From NCBI RefSeq assembly GCF_024055725.1, contig NZ_JAMXMX010000009.1, positions 237,359-301,358 on the forward strand: DNA of 64,000 nt. The letters are read 5' to 3'. This document shows positions 16,240-24,280 of the stretch, piece by piece; position 1 is the stretch's first letter; the number at the start of each line of letters is the position of its first letter. The DNA is from Actinoallomurus spadix. GTDB lineage: Bacteria > Actinomycetota > Actinomycetes > Streptosporangiales > Streptosporangiaceae. The notes below the pieces were generated by a model, which had not been told where the DNA came from, searched no databases, and saw only the letters and a program-made list of their open reading frames with translations. The position numbers were made by a program, and so were the translations under genes.

Positions 16240-17445
16240 ATGATCGAAGGTCACTGCGATCCCGCGTTCGAGGCGGTACGTACGGCGTTCACCGACGGCT
16301 TCGAGCGAGGTGAGGAGTTCGGCGCCGCCGTCGCGGTCCATGTGGGCGACCGGTGCGTCGTGGACCTCTGGGGCGGCGTCGCGGACCGCAGGTCGGACCG
16401 GCCCTGGGAACGCGACACGACGTGCCTGGCCTTCTCCTGCACCAAGGCGGTGACCGGAACGGCGGCCCTCCTGCTCGCCGAACGCGGCCTGTACGACCTG
16501 GAGGCGCCGGTGACGTCGTGGTGGCCGGAGTTCGGCGCCGCCGGAAAGGAGCACGCGACCGCCGAGCACCTGCTGTCCCACCAGGCAGGGCTGCCCGCGC
16601 TCGGCCGGGACGTCCCGGTCGCCGAGGCCCACGACCCGGCCGCGGTGGCGGCGCTGCTGGCGGCCCAGGAGCCGGAGTGGAAGCCCGGCACCGCGCACGG
16701 GTACCACGCGCTGACGTACGGCTGGCTGGCCGGGGAGATCGTCCGCCGCTGCTCGGGCCGCACGGTCGGCGCGTACGTACGCGACGAGATCGCCGGGCCG
16801 CTCGACCTGGACCTGCACGTCGGCGCGCCCGACGACGTCATCGAGCGCACCGCGCGGCTCAGCGCCGGCCGTAAGGTCGACAAGGGCGCCTCGGCGCGCA
16901 CGGGCGGGCCGAGCGCGACCGGCGAGGTGCCCCGCCCCATGAACCCGGACGACCCGCTCGCCAAGATGATGGCCGGGTTCCGCGACCCGGACAGCCTGCT
17001 GAACCGCACGTTCGGCAACCCCGACATCAACCGCCTGCCCGGCGGCAACAACAACCCCGAGATGCTGCGCGCCGGCTGGCCCGCGCTCGGGATGGTGACG
17101 ACGGCCCGGGCGCTCGCCGGCTTCTACCGCGACCTGCTGGCCGGCCGGATCATCTCCCGCACGACGCTGCGCGACGCCGTCGTGCGCCGGGTCGCCGGCC
17201 CCGACCGCGTCATGTACATCGACAGCTCCTTCGGCCTGGGCTTCATGCGGCCGTCGCTGGTCTTCCTCACGCCCAAGGCCGGCTGGGACTCGGCGTTCGG
17301 GCACACGGGCCTGGGCGGCTCCATCAGCCTCGGCGACATCGAGAGCGGCCTGGCCCTCGCCTACATCCCGAACCGCATGGGCGACGAGGTCTCCGGCGGG
17401 GTCCGCGCGTACCGCCTGCTCGAGGCGGCGTACGGGAGTCTGTAG
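16240..17445 (+). CDS. Serine hydrolase, EstB/class C beta-lactamase fold
   Basis: A 401-residue penicillin-binding-fold esterase. The nucleophile motif is SCTK (Ser66-Lys69), the general-base Tyr is in YHA (Tyr155), and the third element is FGHTGLGG rather than KTG. The HTG form is typical of EstB-like esterases and transesterases, which lack beta-lactamase activity. No signal peptide is seen, so it is cytoplasmic. AGGAG lies ten bases before the ATG and overlaps the ribosome-binding site of the divergent cyclase. Confidence 0.9.
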   Translation: MIEGHCDPAFEAVRTAFTDGFERGEEFGAAVAVHVGDRCVVDLWGGVADRRSDRPWERDTTCLAFSCTKAVTGTAALLLAERGLYDLEAPVTSWWPEFGAAGKEHATAEHLLSHQAGLPALGRDVPVAEAHDPAAVAALLAAQEPEWKPGTAHGYHALTYGWLAGEIVRRCSGRTVGAYVRDEIAGPLDLDLHVGAPDDVIERTARLSAGRKVDKGASARTGGPSATGEVPRPMNPDDPLAKMMAGFRDPDSLLNRTFGNPDINRLPGGNNNPEMLRAGWPALGMVTTARALAGFYRDLLAGRIISRTTLRDAVVRRVAGPDRVMYIDSSFGLGFMRPSLVFLTPKAGWDSAFGHTGLGGSISLGDIESGLALAYIPNRMGDEVSGGVRAYRLLEAAYGSL

Positions 17446-17456
17446 GCCGTCCACGG

Positions 17457-18188
17457 TCAGCACATGGTGATGCCGCCGCTGACGGACAGGGTCTGGCCGG
17501 TGATGTAGCCGGCCCGGTCGGTGCACAGGAACGCGACGAGGCCCGCCACGTCGGCGGGGCGGCCGATGCGGCGCAGCGGGATCTGCCGGGCCAGCCTGTC
17601 CACCAGGCCGGGGTGGTGTTCGGCGATGGCGCGCTGCATCGGGGTGTCGGTCGGGCCGGGGCAGACGACGTTGCTCGTCACGCCCTGCCGGGCGGCCTCG
17701 CGCGCCAGGGTCTTGGCCAGCCCGAACAGCCCGGCCTTCGTCGCGGCGTACGCCCCTTCGCCGCCCGAGCCCGCCCGCGCGCCGTCGGAGGAGATGAACA
17801 CCAGCCGCCCCCAGCCGCGCATGCCCGGCAGCAGCAGGCGCGTGAGGTACATGGGGGCGCGCAGGTTGATCTTCCACATGAGGTCCCAGGACGCCGGGTC
17901 GCCGTCGACGAACGGCTCGACGACGCTCACCCCGGCGTTGTGCACGAGGACGTCGGCCCGGCCGACGCGGCCCGCCAGGTCGTCGATGCTCGCCGGGTCG
18001 GCCAGGTCGACCCGCTCGGCGACCGCGTCCGGCAGTGCGGCGGCGGTCGCGCGGGCGGCGTCCTCGTCGAGGTCGGCGACGACGACGCGGGCACCCAGCC
18101 CGGCGAGGTCGGCGCAGATCGCCGTGCCGATCCCGCCGGCGCCTCCGGTCACCAGCGCGGTGCGCCCGGTGAGCGACAGCCCGTCCAT
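17457..18188 (-). CDS. SDR-family oxidoreductase
   Basis: A 243-residue classical short-chain dehydrogenase. TGGAGGIG binds the dinucleotide, VVADLDED indicates NAD preference (Asp at the end of strand 2), and NAG, ISSDG and YAATK supply the catalytic Asn-Ser-Tyr-Lys set. Its closest general resemblance is to hydroxyacyl-CoA dehydrogenases of the BadH/FabG type. It lies ten bases downstream of the isochorismatase-like gene and is presumably co-transcribed from the operator at 18839. Confidence 0.92.
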   Translation of the reverse strand: MDGLSLTGRTALVTGGAGGIGTAICADLAGLGARVVVADLDEDAARATAAALPDAVAERVDLADPASIDDLAGRVGRADVLVHNAGVSVVEPFVDGDPASWDLMWKINLRAPMYLTRLLLPGMRGWGRLVFISSDGARAGSGGEGAYAATKAGLFGLAKTLAREAARQGVTSNVVCPGPTDTPMQRAIAEHHPGLVDRLARQIPLRRIGRPADVAGLVAFLCTDRAGYITGQTLSVSGGITMC

Positions 18189-18198
18189 CCGGCCTCCT

Positions 18199-18822
18199 TC
18201 AGGCGTTCCAGGCGCGCAGCAACTCGCCGGTGGTGACGCGGGCGGCGAGCAGACTGATCGTGTGGGTGAGGACGGCGTCGGCGTAGCCGGCGGGGACCCC
18301 CGCCATCGCGTCGGTGACCGCCACGACCCGGTAGCCGAGGTTCACCGCCTCCAGGCACAGGCCCGGGACGCCGAGGTTGAGCGAGACGCCGACGGCGACG
18401 ACGGTGCGGACGCCGAGGGAACGCAGCGTCTGGTCCAGGGAGGTGCCGGTGAACGGCGAGAAGCCGTGGTGGCGGCGCGACTCCAGGTCCGCCGGGCCGG
18501 CCAGCTCGGGCACGACCTCGATCGCGGGCGTCCCCTCCAGCATGTGCGCCGGGTCGCGGAGCAGCCGGCGGACGAACGGCGCGTTGTCGGTGTGGCTGCC
18601 GGCCCGGTCGGCGCGGAACGCCGCGGTGCACTGCACGACCCGGACGCCGGCGGCCCGCGCGGCGGACGCGACCCGCGCGGCGTTGCGGATCACGTCGCCC
18701 TCGGCGCAGGCGCCCGCGAGCGCGGGGAAGCTCGTCAGGTCGCCGACGACACCCCGCTGCATCTCCATGACCAGGACGGCGCTGTGCCCCGGCGCGGCGA
18801 GCTCGGTCAGGGTGATCGGCAT
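18199..18822 (-). CDS. Isochorismatase-fold protein lacking the catalytic cysteine
   Basis: A 207-residue isochorismatase/cysteine-hydrolase fold protein. By position, the usual Asp-Lys-Cys triad is replaced: Glu20 stands in VMEMQRG where Asp is expected, Arg/His occupy the Lys region (SRRHHGFSPF), and Gly151 stands in GVSLNLGV where the nucleophilic Cys belongs. A Cys occurs five residues later. From memory, related SLN(L/V)G proteins are common in actinobacteria, so the loss is probably ancestral. Catalysis as an amidohydrolase is doubtful. First gene of a pair with the SDR. Confidence 0.85.
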   Translation of the reverse strand: MPITLTELAAPGHSAVLVMEMQRGVVGDLTSFPALAGACAEGDVIRNAARVASAARAAGVRVVQCTAAFRADRAGSHTDNAPFVRRLLRDPAHMLEGTPAIEVVPELAGPADLESRRHHGFSPFTGTSLDQTLRSLGVRTVVAVGVSLNLGVPGLCLEAVNLGYRVVAVTDAMAGVPAGYADAVLTHTISLLAARVTTGELLRAWNA

Positions 18823-18838
18823 GACGCCACCATAATCG

Positions 18839-18856
18839 AACGAGCACTTGCTTGGG
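18839..18856. promoter_or_regulatory. KstR2-like operator before isochorismatase-like/SDR pair
   Basis: AACGAGCA-CT-TGCTTGGG; its first 14 bases match AnCAAGnnCTTGnT with a single mismatch. It lies 16 bp upstream of the ATG at 18822 and also in the 79-bp divergent space before nfi. Confidence 0.65.
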
Positions 18857-18901
18857 TAGCCCGATCGGTGGCCCGCCCGGATGCCGGTAGCGTGACCTCC
18901 C

Positions 18902-19597
18902 GTGGATGTACCGGATCTCCCCCCGTGGCCGGCCACCGTCCGTGAGGCCGAGGCCGTACAGGACCGGCTGCGCTCCCGCATCGATCTCGCCTGCCCGGAC
19001 CCGCCGTCCGTACGGACCGTCGCCGGGCTCGACGTCGCGTACGCCGAGGACCGGCTGGCCGCCGCCATCGTCGTCCTCGACCTCGACCGCCTCGACGTGG
19101 TCGAGGAGACCGTCGTCCTCGACCGGCCCTCCTTCCCGTACGTCCCGGGGCTCTTCGCGTTCCGTGAGCTGCCCGCGCTGATCGAGGGGCTGCGGCGGCT
19201 GAGCGTCACACCCGACCTGCTCATCTGCGACGGGCATGGGCTCGCCCACCCGAAGCGGTTCGGGCTGGCCTGCCACCTGGGCGTGCTGACCGGCCGGCCG
19301 GCGATCGGCGTCGGCAAGACCCGGCTGGTGGGCGCGTACGACGAGCCCGGCGCCGACCGCGGGTCCTGGAGCTCCGTCACGGAGGACGGCGAGGTGGTCG
19401 GCCGCGCGCTGCGCACGCAGACGGGCGTCCGGCCGGTGTTCGTCTCCGTCGGGCACCGCGTCGACCTGGACACGGCGTGCGCCGTGACGCTACGGCTGAC
19501 GCCGCGCTACCGCCTGCCCGAGAGCACCCGGCGTGCCGACCGCCTCTCCCGGCGCGCGCTCGCCTCGGACCGGGCCCGGCCCGGGGGCGCACCCTGA
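18902..19597 (+). CDS. nfi: Endonuclease V (deoxyinosine 3'-endonuclease)
   Basis: A 231-residue endonuclease V, which nicks DNA one base 3' of deoxyinosine. Conserved catalytic features are Asp44 in GLDVAY, the wedge and metal region PYVPGLFAFRELP with Glu89, Asp110 in CDGHGLAHPKRFG, and GVGKTRL and VSVGHRVDL further on. The length is close to the family norm with a short extra C-terminus. GTG start. It is divergent from the isochorismatase-like gene and is probably an independent housekeeping repair gene. Confidence 0.93.
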   Translation: MDVPDLPPWPATVREAEAVQDRLRSRIDLACPDPPSVRTVAGLDVAYAEDRLAAAIVVLDLDRLDVVEETVVLDRPSFPYVPGLFAFRELPALIEGLRRLSVTPDLLICDGHGLAHPKRFGLACHLGVLTGRPAIGVGKTRLVGAYDEPGADRGSWSSVTEDGEVVGRALRTQTGVRPVFVSVGHRVDLDTACAVTLRLTPRYRLPESTRRADRLSRRALASDRARPGGAP

Positions 19598-19609
19598 CCC
19601 GGATACCGA

Positions 19610-19623
19610 ACCTTATATAAGGT
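19610..19623. promoter_or_regulatory. Perfect 14-bp palindrome before marR
   Basis: ACCTTATATAAGGT is a perfect palindrome, strikingly A+T-rich for this genome, 29 bp upstream of the MarR ATG. It probably overlaps the -10 element and serves as the autoregulatory operator. Confidence 0.7.
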
Positions 19624-19652
19624 CGCTTGTCGAGGGTGGTAGATTCCGGGGC

Positions 19653-20081
19653 ATGCCGCCTTCACTTCAGGACGTGGGCCTGGCCGTCAAGCGCCTGCAG
19701 TGGCGTCATCACCGCGAGGCCAACCGGAGGCTGGCCCCCCTCGGGCTGTCGCTCGCCCAGTGGGACGTGCTGCGTCACCTGCACGCCCATCCGGACGCGT
19801 CCCTGCACGACCTGGCGGTGCTGACCTTCCAGACCGACCAGTCGATGGGCTCGCTCGCCACCCGGATGATCGACCGGGGGCTCCTGCAGCGGCGCGACGG
19901 GCCGGGCAGGGCCGTCCGCCACCGCATCACCGACGAGGGCGACCGGCTCCGCAAGGCCGGCTCGGAGGTCCTGGACACGGTTTTGACCGACTCGCTCGGC
20001 CGGCTCCCCGAGCAGGACCTCGCGACGTTGCACCGGTTGCTCATCGCCGCCGGCGCGACCGGCCCCGGCCCGGACGACTGA
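19653..20081 (+). CDS. MarR-family transcriptional regulator
   Basis: A 142-residue MarR protein. The HTH is LHDLAVLTFQTDQSMGSLATRM, followed by the wing GLLQRRDGPGRAVRHRITDEG. The recognition helix reads FQTDQSMGSL rather than the more common SxxTRxV type. The A+T-rich palindrome just upstream supports negative autoregulation. No obvious dedicated target is adjacent; downstream is the convergent PBP gene. The ligand is unknown. Confidence 0.9.
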   Translation: MPPSLQDVGLAVKRLQWRHHREANRRLAPLGLSLAQWDVLRHLHAHPDASLHDLAVLTFQTDQSMGSLATRMIDRGLLQRRDGPGRAVRHRITDEGDRLRKAGSEVLDTVLTDSLGRLPEQDLATLHRLLIAAGATGPGPDD

Positions 20082-20163
20082 CCTCAGCGCCGGACCGGGC
20101 GGGCCGTTCAGCGGGACCCCGCCGGCTCCGCCGGCGAGGTCTCGGTGATCCTTACCGCCTCGC

Positions 20164-21804
20164 TCACAGGGCCTTGAGGAAGCGGGCGGCGATGGGCGCG
20201 GCGGCCTTGGCGCCGAAGCCGCCGCCCTCGACGACGACGGCGAACGCCACGTCACCGCGGAACCCCATGAACCAGGCGTGCGTCGGCGGCTCCTTGCCGT
20301 GCTGCGCCGAACCGTACTCCGCCGTGCCGGTCTTGCCCGCCGTGCCGGACGGCAGCCCGGCCGGCTTGGCGGTGCCGGAGGTCACCACGGCCCGCATCAT
20401 CCCCGCCAACCGGCTCCGCGCGGTGGAGTTGAGCCGGCTCGGCTTGGCCTTCTGCGGGATCTGCGGCTCGGTGACGAGCACGGGCGGCCGCCAGGTGCCG
20501 TCCGCGACCCCGGCGGCGACTCCGGCGATGCTGAGCGCGTTGGCCAGGTCGCGCCCCTGACCGAAGCCGGCGACGGCCTTCTCCGCGTCACTGGTCGGCG
20601 TGGGGAAGCTGCCCGCGGTGGCGGTGACGCCGGGGTCGATCTTCTGGTTGAAGCCGAGCGCGCTCGCCGCGCTCGTCAGCTTCGGGGCGCTGAGCAGCTT
20701 CTGGGTCTGCAGCGCGAACGCGGTGTTACAGGACTCCGCGAGGGCGGTCTTGAACGTCATGCCGCCGGCGCCGCCCTCACCCTCGGAGTTGTGGATCACC
20801 TGCCCGCCGACGTTCGCGGTCTTGGGGCACTGGACGGAGGAGGAGGGGGTGAGCCCCGCCTGCAGCAGCGCGTACGCGGTGACGACCTTGAACGTGGACC
20901 CCGGCGGGTAGATGCCCTGCATCGCGCGGTCGAAGCCGCCCGGGATGTTGCCGACCGCGAGGATCTGCCCGGTCGCGGGGCGGATCGCCACCATGGACGT
21001 CGGCTTGCCCTGGCCCTGGAGGGCGGTCGACATCGCGCGCTGCACGTGGAGGTCGAGGCTCGTCTTGACGTTCTGACCGGGCTTGCCGGTGAAGCCGCCG
21101 ACGGCCTTGACGGTGTGCCCGGACGAATCGGCGGTCGAGATGGTCGTGGTGGGCGTGCCGGCCAGCCGCTTGTCGAAGCGCTGCTGGATGCCCGACTGCC
21201 CGACGACGTCCCCCTTGGCGTACGGGGCGCCGAGCTTCTTGGCCTGCTTGTCGGTCAGCGGCGCGAGGAGCCCGACCAGCTGCTGCACCGAGCCGGGGAC
21301 GCCCGCTCCGTCGATGGGCGTGTCGTCTGCGGCGAGGACGGTGCCGCGTTTCAGCCACTTGAACGAGGTGGTGAAGTGCTGTCCGGCGTGCAGGTCGGGA
21401 TGGACGGCCTCCGGAGTCCAGGCGACCTTCCACTTACGGTCGCTGGTCACCAGCCGCAGACCGCCCTGGTACCTCCAGGTCCCGGCCGGGAGCGTGAGCG
21501 CCGCCGCGAAGGGGGCGGTCGCCTGCTTCCCATGCCGCGTCAGGGCGCCGAGTGAGACGGTGACCTTCGTGGTTCCGAGGTCGGTGCGCAGCCCCTGGTA
21601 GTACCGGTCGAAGTCGGCCGGCGGGGTGACGGTCACCGCCCGCATCGCCGCGAGGTCGCCGCGTCGCCAGCCCGCCAGGAACTCCTCGGCCGTCTGCCTC
21701 GGGCTGCCCTTCGTGCGCAGCAGGACGTACGCGCCGCCGCCCGCGGCACCCAGAACCACCACCAGGACGGCGGCGACGATCAACCAAAGTCTCTTCTTCC
21801 CCAT
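20164..21804 (-). CDS. Penicillin-binding transpeptidase with MecA_N/NTF2-like domain
   Basis: A 546-residue class B-type PBP. One N-terminal membrane helix (RLWLIVAAVLVVVLGAAGG) is followed by an NTF2-like MecA_N domain (about residues 35-150), a linker domain and the transpeptidase domain. The three active-site motifs are STFK (about residue 304), SCN (about 357) and KTG (about 491). It crosslinks peptidoglycan at the outer face. ATG 21804 puts the membrane anchor directly at the N-terminus. The architecture resembles PBPs linked to beta-lactam tolerance or sporulation in actinomycetes. No partner gene is adjacent. Confidence 0.92.
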   Translation of the reverse strand: MGKKRLWLIVAAVLVVVLGAAGGGAYVLLRTKGSPRQTAEEFLAGWRRGDLAAMRAVTVTPPADFDRYYQGLRTDLGTTKVTVSLGALTRHGKQATAPFAAALTLPAGTWRYQGGLRLVTSDRKWKVAWTPEAVHPDLHAGQHFTTSFKWLKRGTVLAADDTPIDGAGVPGSVQQLVGLLAPLTDKQAKKLGAPYAKGDVVGQSGIQQRFDKRLAGTPTTTISTADSSGHTVKAVGGFTGKPGQNVKTSLDLHVQRAMSTALQGQGKPTSMVAIRPATGQILAVGNIPGGFDRAMQGIYPPGSTFKVVTAYALLQAGLTPSSSVQCPKTANVGGQVIHNSEGEGGAGGMTFKTALAESCNTAFALQTQKLLSAPKLTSAASALGFNQKIDPGVTATAGSFPTPTSDAEKAVAGFGQGRDLANALSIAGVAAGVADGTWRPPVLVTEPQIPQKAKPSRLNSTARSRLAGMMRAVVTSGTAKPAGLPSGTAGKTGTAEYGSAQHGKEPPTHAWFMGFRGDVAFAVVVEGGGFGAKAAAPIAARFLKAL

Positions 21805-21905
21805 GAGCCCCGTTTTTCCCAACGTTTACATTTCCCCGCCGGACAATTGTAATGGCCTTCGTCAAAGCGGGCCGCGCGGACGTGATCACCAGGCCTTGCC
21901 CGCCT

Positions 21906-21923
21906 ACCAAGCGTGCGCTAGCT
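21906..21923. promoter_or_regulatory. KstR2-like operator before the five-gene ligase operon
   Basis: ACCAAGCG-TG-CGCTAGCT has a perfect left arm and a degenerate right arm. It ends nine bases before the ATG at 21933. TAGCTT at 21919-21924 could be a -10 element, which would make the transcript leaderless. Confidence 0.6.
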
Positions 21924-21932
21924 TGGCACTCG

Positions 21933-22331
21933 ATGGACCCGCGCCCACTGCCCCGGCCGAACGCGCTGACCGCGCCTTACTGGGAGGCGTGCCGACGCGG
22001 TGAGCTCACGGTTCAGCGCTGCCGCTCCTGCGGCCGCCGCGTCCACCTTCCCGAGCCCGTCTGCCCGCACTGCGGCGGCACGGACCTGCCGTACGAGGCG
22101 GTGTCCGGGCACGGCCGCGTGCACACGTTCAGCGTCGTCCACCGCGCGTTCCTGCCAGGGTTCGCCATCCCGTACGTCATCGCCTGGATCGACCTGGAGG
22201 AGGGCGTCCGGGCGTTCGGCGGCATCGTCGGCGACATCGCCCCGGATGACGTGCGGATCGGCCTGCCCGTACGCGTCCGCTTCGACGACCTCCCCGGATT
22301 CGGCCACATCCCCAACTGGAGGCCAGCGTGA
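21933..22331 (+). CDS. Zn-ribbon/OB-fold (DUF35-type) acyl-CoA-associated protein
   Basis: A 132-residue two-domain protein. The rubredoxin-like zinc ribbon shows CRSCGRRVHLPEPVCPHCGG (two CxxC pairs) and the OB fold follows from about residue 55. Such proteins pair with thiolase-like or Ltp aldolase enzymes and act on CoA thioesters. ATG 21933 follows the operator directly with no clear Shine-Dalgarno, so leaderless initiation is possible. It is the first gene of a coupled operon to 27305. A natural partner candidate is the thiolase at 7362-8471, under a similar operator. Confidence 0.88.
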   Translation: MDPRPLPRPNALTAPYWEACRRGELTVQRCRSCGRRVHLPEPVCPHCGGTDLPYEAVSGHGRVHTFSVVHRAFLPGFAIPYVIAWIDLEEGVRAFGGIVGDIAPDDVRIGLPVRVRFDDLPGFGHIPNWRPA

Positions 22332-22666
22332 AGATCGGCAACGTCCTGTATCCGGTGCGCGACGTCGACCGGGCCGTCGCGTTCTACCGCGACGGGCTCG
22401 GCCTCGCCGTGAAGTTCACCGACGGCGGCCGGTTCGCCGCTCTCGACGCGGGCGGCACGACGTTCGCGCTGGCCGGACCGGCCGAGGACGTCACCGGCGG
22501 CCGGCCGGCCGCGTCGTTCAAGGTCCCCGACGTGAGGAGCGCCGTCGAGCGGCTCACCGCGGCCGGCGCGCGGCTCGTCGGCGGCCCGGACGAGGGGCCG
22601 CACGAGACACGCGCCGTGCTGTGCGACCCGGACGGCAACCCCCTCGTCGTCTACGCGCCCCACTGA
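22328..22666 (+). CDS. VOC (glyoxalase-fold) protein
   Basis: A 112-residue vicinal-oxygen-chelate protein with two beta-alpha-beta-beta-beta repeats. Conserved strands are IGNVLYPVRDVDRAVAFYRDGLGL and RAVLCDPDGNPLVVYAP. Only some metal-ligand positions are evident, so it may be a binding protein, isomerase or epimerase. GTG 22328 overlaps the upstream stop as GTGA, indicating translational coupling. Methylmalonyl-CoA-epimerase-like proteins share this fold, which would fit an acyl-CoA operon, but at this length the assignment is only to the fold. Confidence 0.87.
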   Translation: MKIGNVLYPVRDVDRAVAFYRDGLGLAVKFTDGGRFAALDAGGTTFALAGPAEDVTGGRPAASFKVPDVRSAVERLTAAGARLVGGPDEGPHETRAVLCDPDGNPLVVYAPH

Positions 22667-22705
22667 CCGCCCGACCCGAACCCCTCCCCGCACCAGGAGA
22701 CCCCA

Positions 22706-24280
22706 GTGGCGCGATCCCCCTTCGGCAACTACGGGCACGCGATCCTCACGGCCGGCGCGCTGCGCACCCCCGGCAAAGTGGCGCTGACCTACTGCGGCCG
22801 GACGAACATCACCTACGACGGGCTGAACAAGAAGGTCAACCGGGTGGCGCACGCGCTGCTGGAGGCGGGGATCCGCCCCGGGCAGCGCGTCGCGTCGCTG
22901 CTGAACGAGACGCTGAACGTCGCCGAGGTCTACCTCGCCCAGATGAAGCTCGGCTCGGTGGTCTGCGCGCTGAACCCCTACTGGCCGGAGGACACCCTCG
23001 CGCAGGTCGTCGAGCGCTCCGAGTGCACCGCCTTCGTGTACGACGCGAGCGTCGAGAGGCTCGTCGCGGCCGTACGGCCCAGGCTTCCGGAGGTGCGGCT
23101 GTGGCTCCGGGTCGGCGGCCCCGCCGCGGACACCGCCGACCTGGACGCGCTGGCGGCCGCGGCGGCGGAGGACGAGCCGCCGCTGGGCGGCCACGGCGAC
23201 GACCTGATGGCGCTGTTCTACACGTCGGGGACGACCGGCCTGCCCAAGGCGGTCCGGCACACCCACGCCTCCAGCCTGGCGTCCGCGCAGATCTGGCTGG
23301 ACATCCCGCACGGCGCCGGCTCGGTGATGGGCACCGGCGCGATCATCTGGGGCATCGGCTTCCCGGCGCTGGTCGGCCCGGCGTTCTACGCGGGGATGCG
23401 GCTGGTGCTCGAACAGGACTGGGGTCCGGCGAACTTCCGCACGGTCGTACCGCGCGCGCGCGTCACCCACGTCAGCCTGATCCCCAGCTTCTTCTCGGCC
23501 CTGCTCGGCTTGGACGAGCACGCCGGCGCGGACCTGTCGTCGCTGACCGCGATCGTGCTCGGCGGCGAGCCGCTGCTCCCCTCCCTCCGCGAGAAGATCA
23601 TGAAGCGGCTGCCCGGAGCGGCGATCTTCAGTTACTACGGCCAGACCGAGGCGCCCTACACCTGTATCGGCCGCCAGGACGACGGCAGCCAGGACATCAC
23701 CTCCGTCGGCCGGGCCCGTACCTCCACGGCGGTCCGCGTGACCGGCCCGGACGGCGAGCGGCTCGTCGACCGCGTCGGCGAGATCAACCTGACCGGGCCG
23801 AACCTCATGCAGGGCTACGACGGGCTCCCCGACCTGACCGCGCAGGTGCTCCGCGACGGCTGGTACGTCGGCGGAGACCTCGGCATCCTCGACGAGAACG
23901 GCTTCCTGACCGTGCTCGGCCGCCGCGAGGACGCCATCCTCAAGGGCGGCGTCTGGTCCCAGCCGAGCGCCCTGGAGGACGCGGCCCTCGACCTGGACGG
24001 CGTCGCGGAGGCGGGCGTGGTGGGCGTCCCGGCGCAGCCGGAGGGCGAGGACGCGGTCGAGCAGCGCGTCCTCGTCGCGGTCGTCCCCCGGGCCGGCGCG
24101 AGCCTCGACCCGGAGGACCTGAGGGCCCGGCTCACCGCCCGGCTGCCCGCCCACCAGACGCCCGACCTCGTGGTCGTGGCGGACGAGCTGCCGCACACCC
24201 AGGACGCCTCCGGCGGCCCGGGCAAGCTGCTCCGCCGCGAGATCCGCACCCGCTACGCCGATCGCCTGGAGCGGCCGTGA
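22706..24280 (+). CDS. AMP-forming acyl-CoA ligase
   Basis: A 524-residue ANL ligase with intact motifs: FYTSGTTGLPKAV (A3 P-loop), YYGQTEAPY (A5), VGGDLGILDENG (A7) and GRREDAILKGGVWSQPSALE (A8). The C-terminal lysine is in the GGPGKLLRREI segment. It should activate a carboxylic acid to the CoA thioester via an acyl-adenylate. AGGAGA precedes the GTG. The next gene overlaps its stop, so activation is coupled to the NDP-forming synthetase. The acid is not predictable; FadD3-like activation of a ring-derived acid would fit the KstR2-like operator. Confidence 0.92.
   Translation: MARSPFGNYGHAILTAGALRTPGKVALTYCGRTNITYDGLNKKVNRVAHALLEAGIRPGQRVASLLNETLNVAEVYLAQMKLGSVVCALNPYWPEDTLAQVVERSECTAFVYDASVERLVAAVRPRLPEVRLWLRVGGPAADTADLDALAAAAAEDEPPLGGHGDDLMALFYTSGTTGLPKAVRHTHASSLASAQIWLDIPHGAGSVMGTGAIIWGIGFPALVGPAFYAGMRLVLEQDWGPANFRTVVPRARVTHVSLIPSFFSALLGLDEHAGADLSSLTAIVLGGEPLLPSLREKIMKRLPGAAIFSYYGQTEAPYTCIGRQDDGSQDITSVGRARTSTAVRVTGPDGERLVDRVGEINLTGPNLMQGYDGLPDLTAQVLRDGWYVGGDLGILDENGFLTVLGRREDAILKGGVWSQPSALEDAALDLDGVAEAGVVGVPAQPEGEDAVEQRVLVAVVPRAGASLDPEDLRARLTARLPAHQTPDLVVVADELPHTQDASGGPGKLLRREIRTRYADRLERP

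Noticed and set aside
16213..17877. The cyclase frame extends upstream on the minus strand through the EstB-like gene to 17877
   Set aside because: The extension is antisense to a well-supported serine hydrolase; GTG 16212 has a good ribosome-binding site.
22000..24276. The frame of the fused synthetase stays open far upstream (from 22000)
   Set aside because: The upstream part is an Arg/Pro-rich shadow of the ligase and VOC genes; GTG 24277 overlapping the ligase stop is the natural start.
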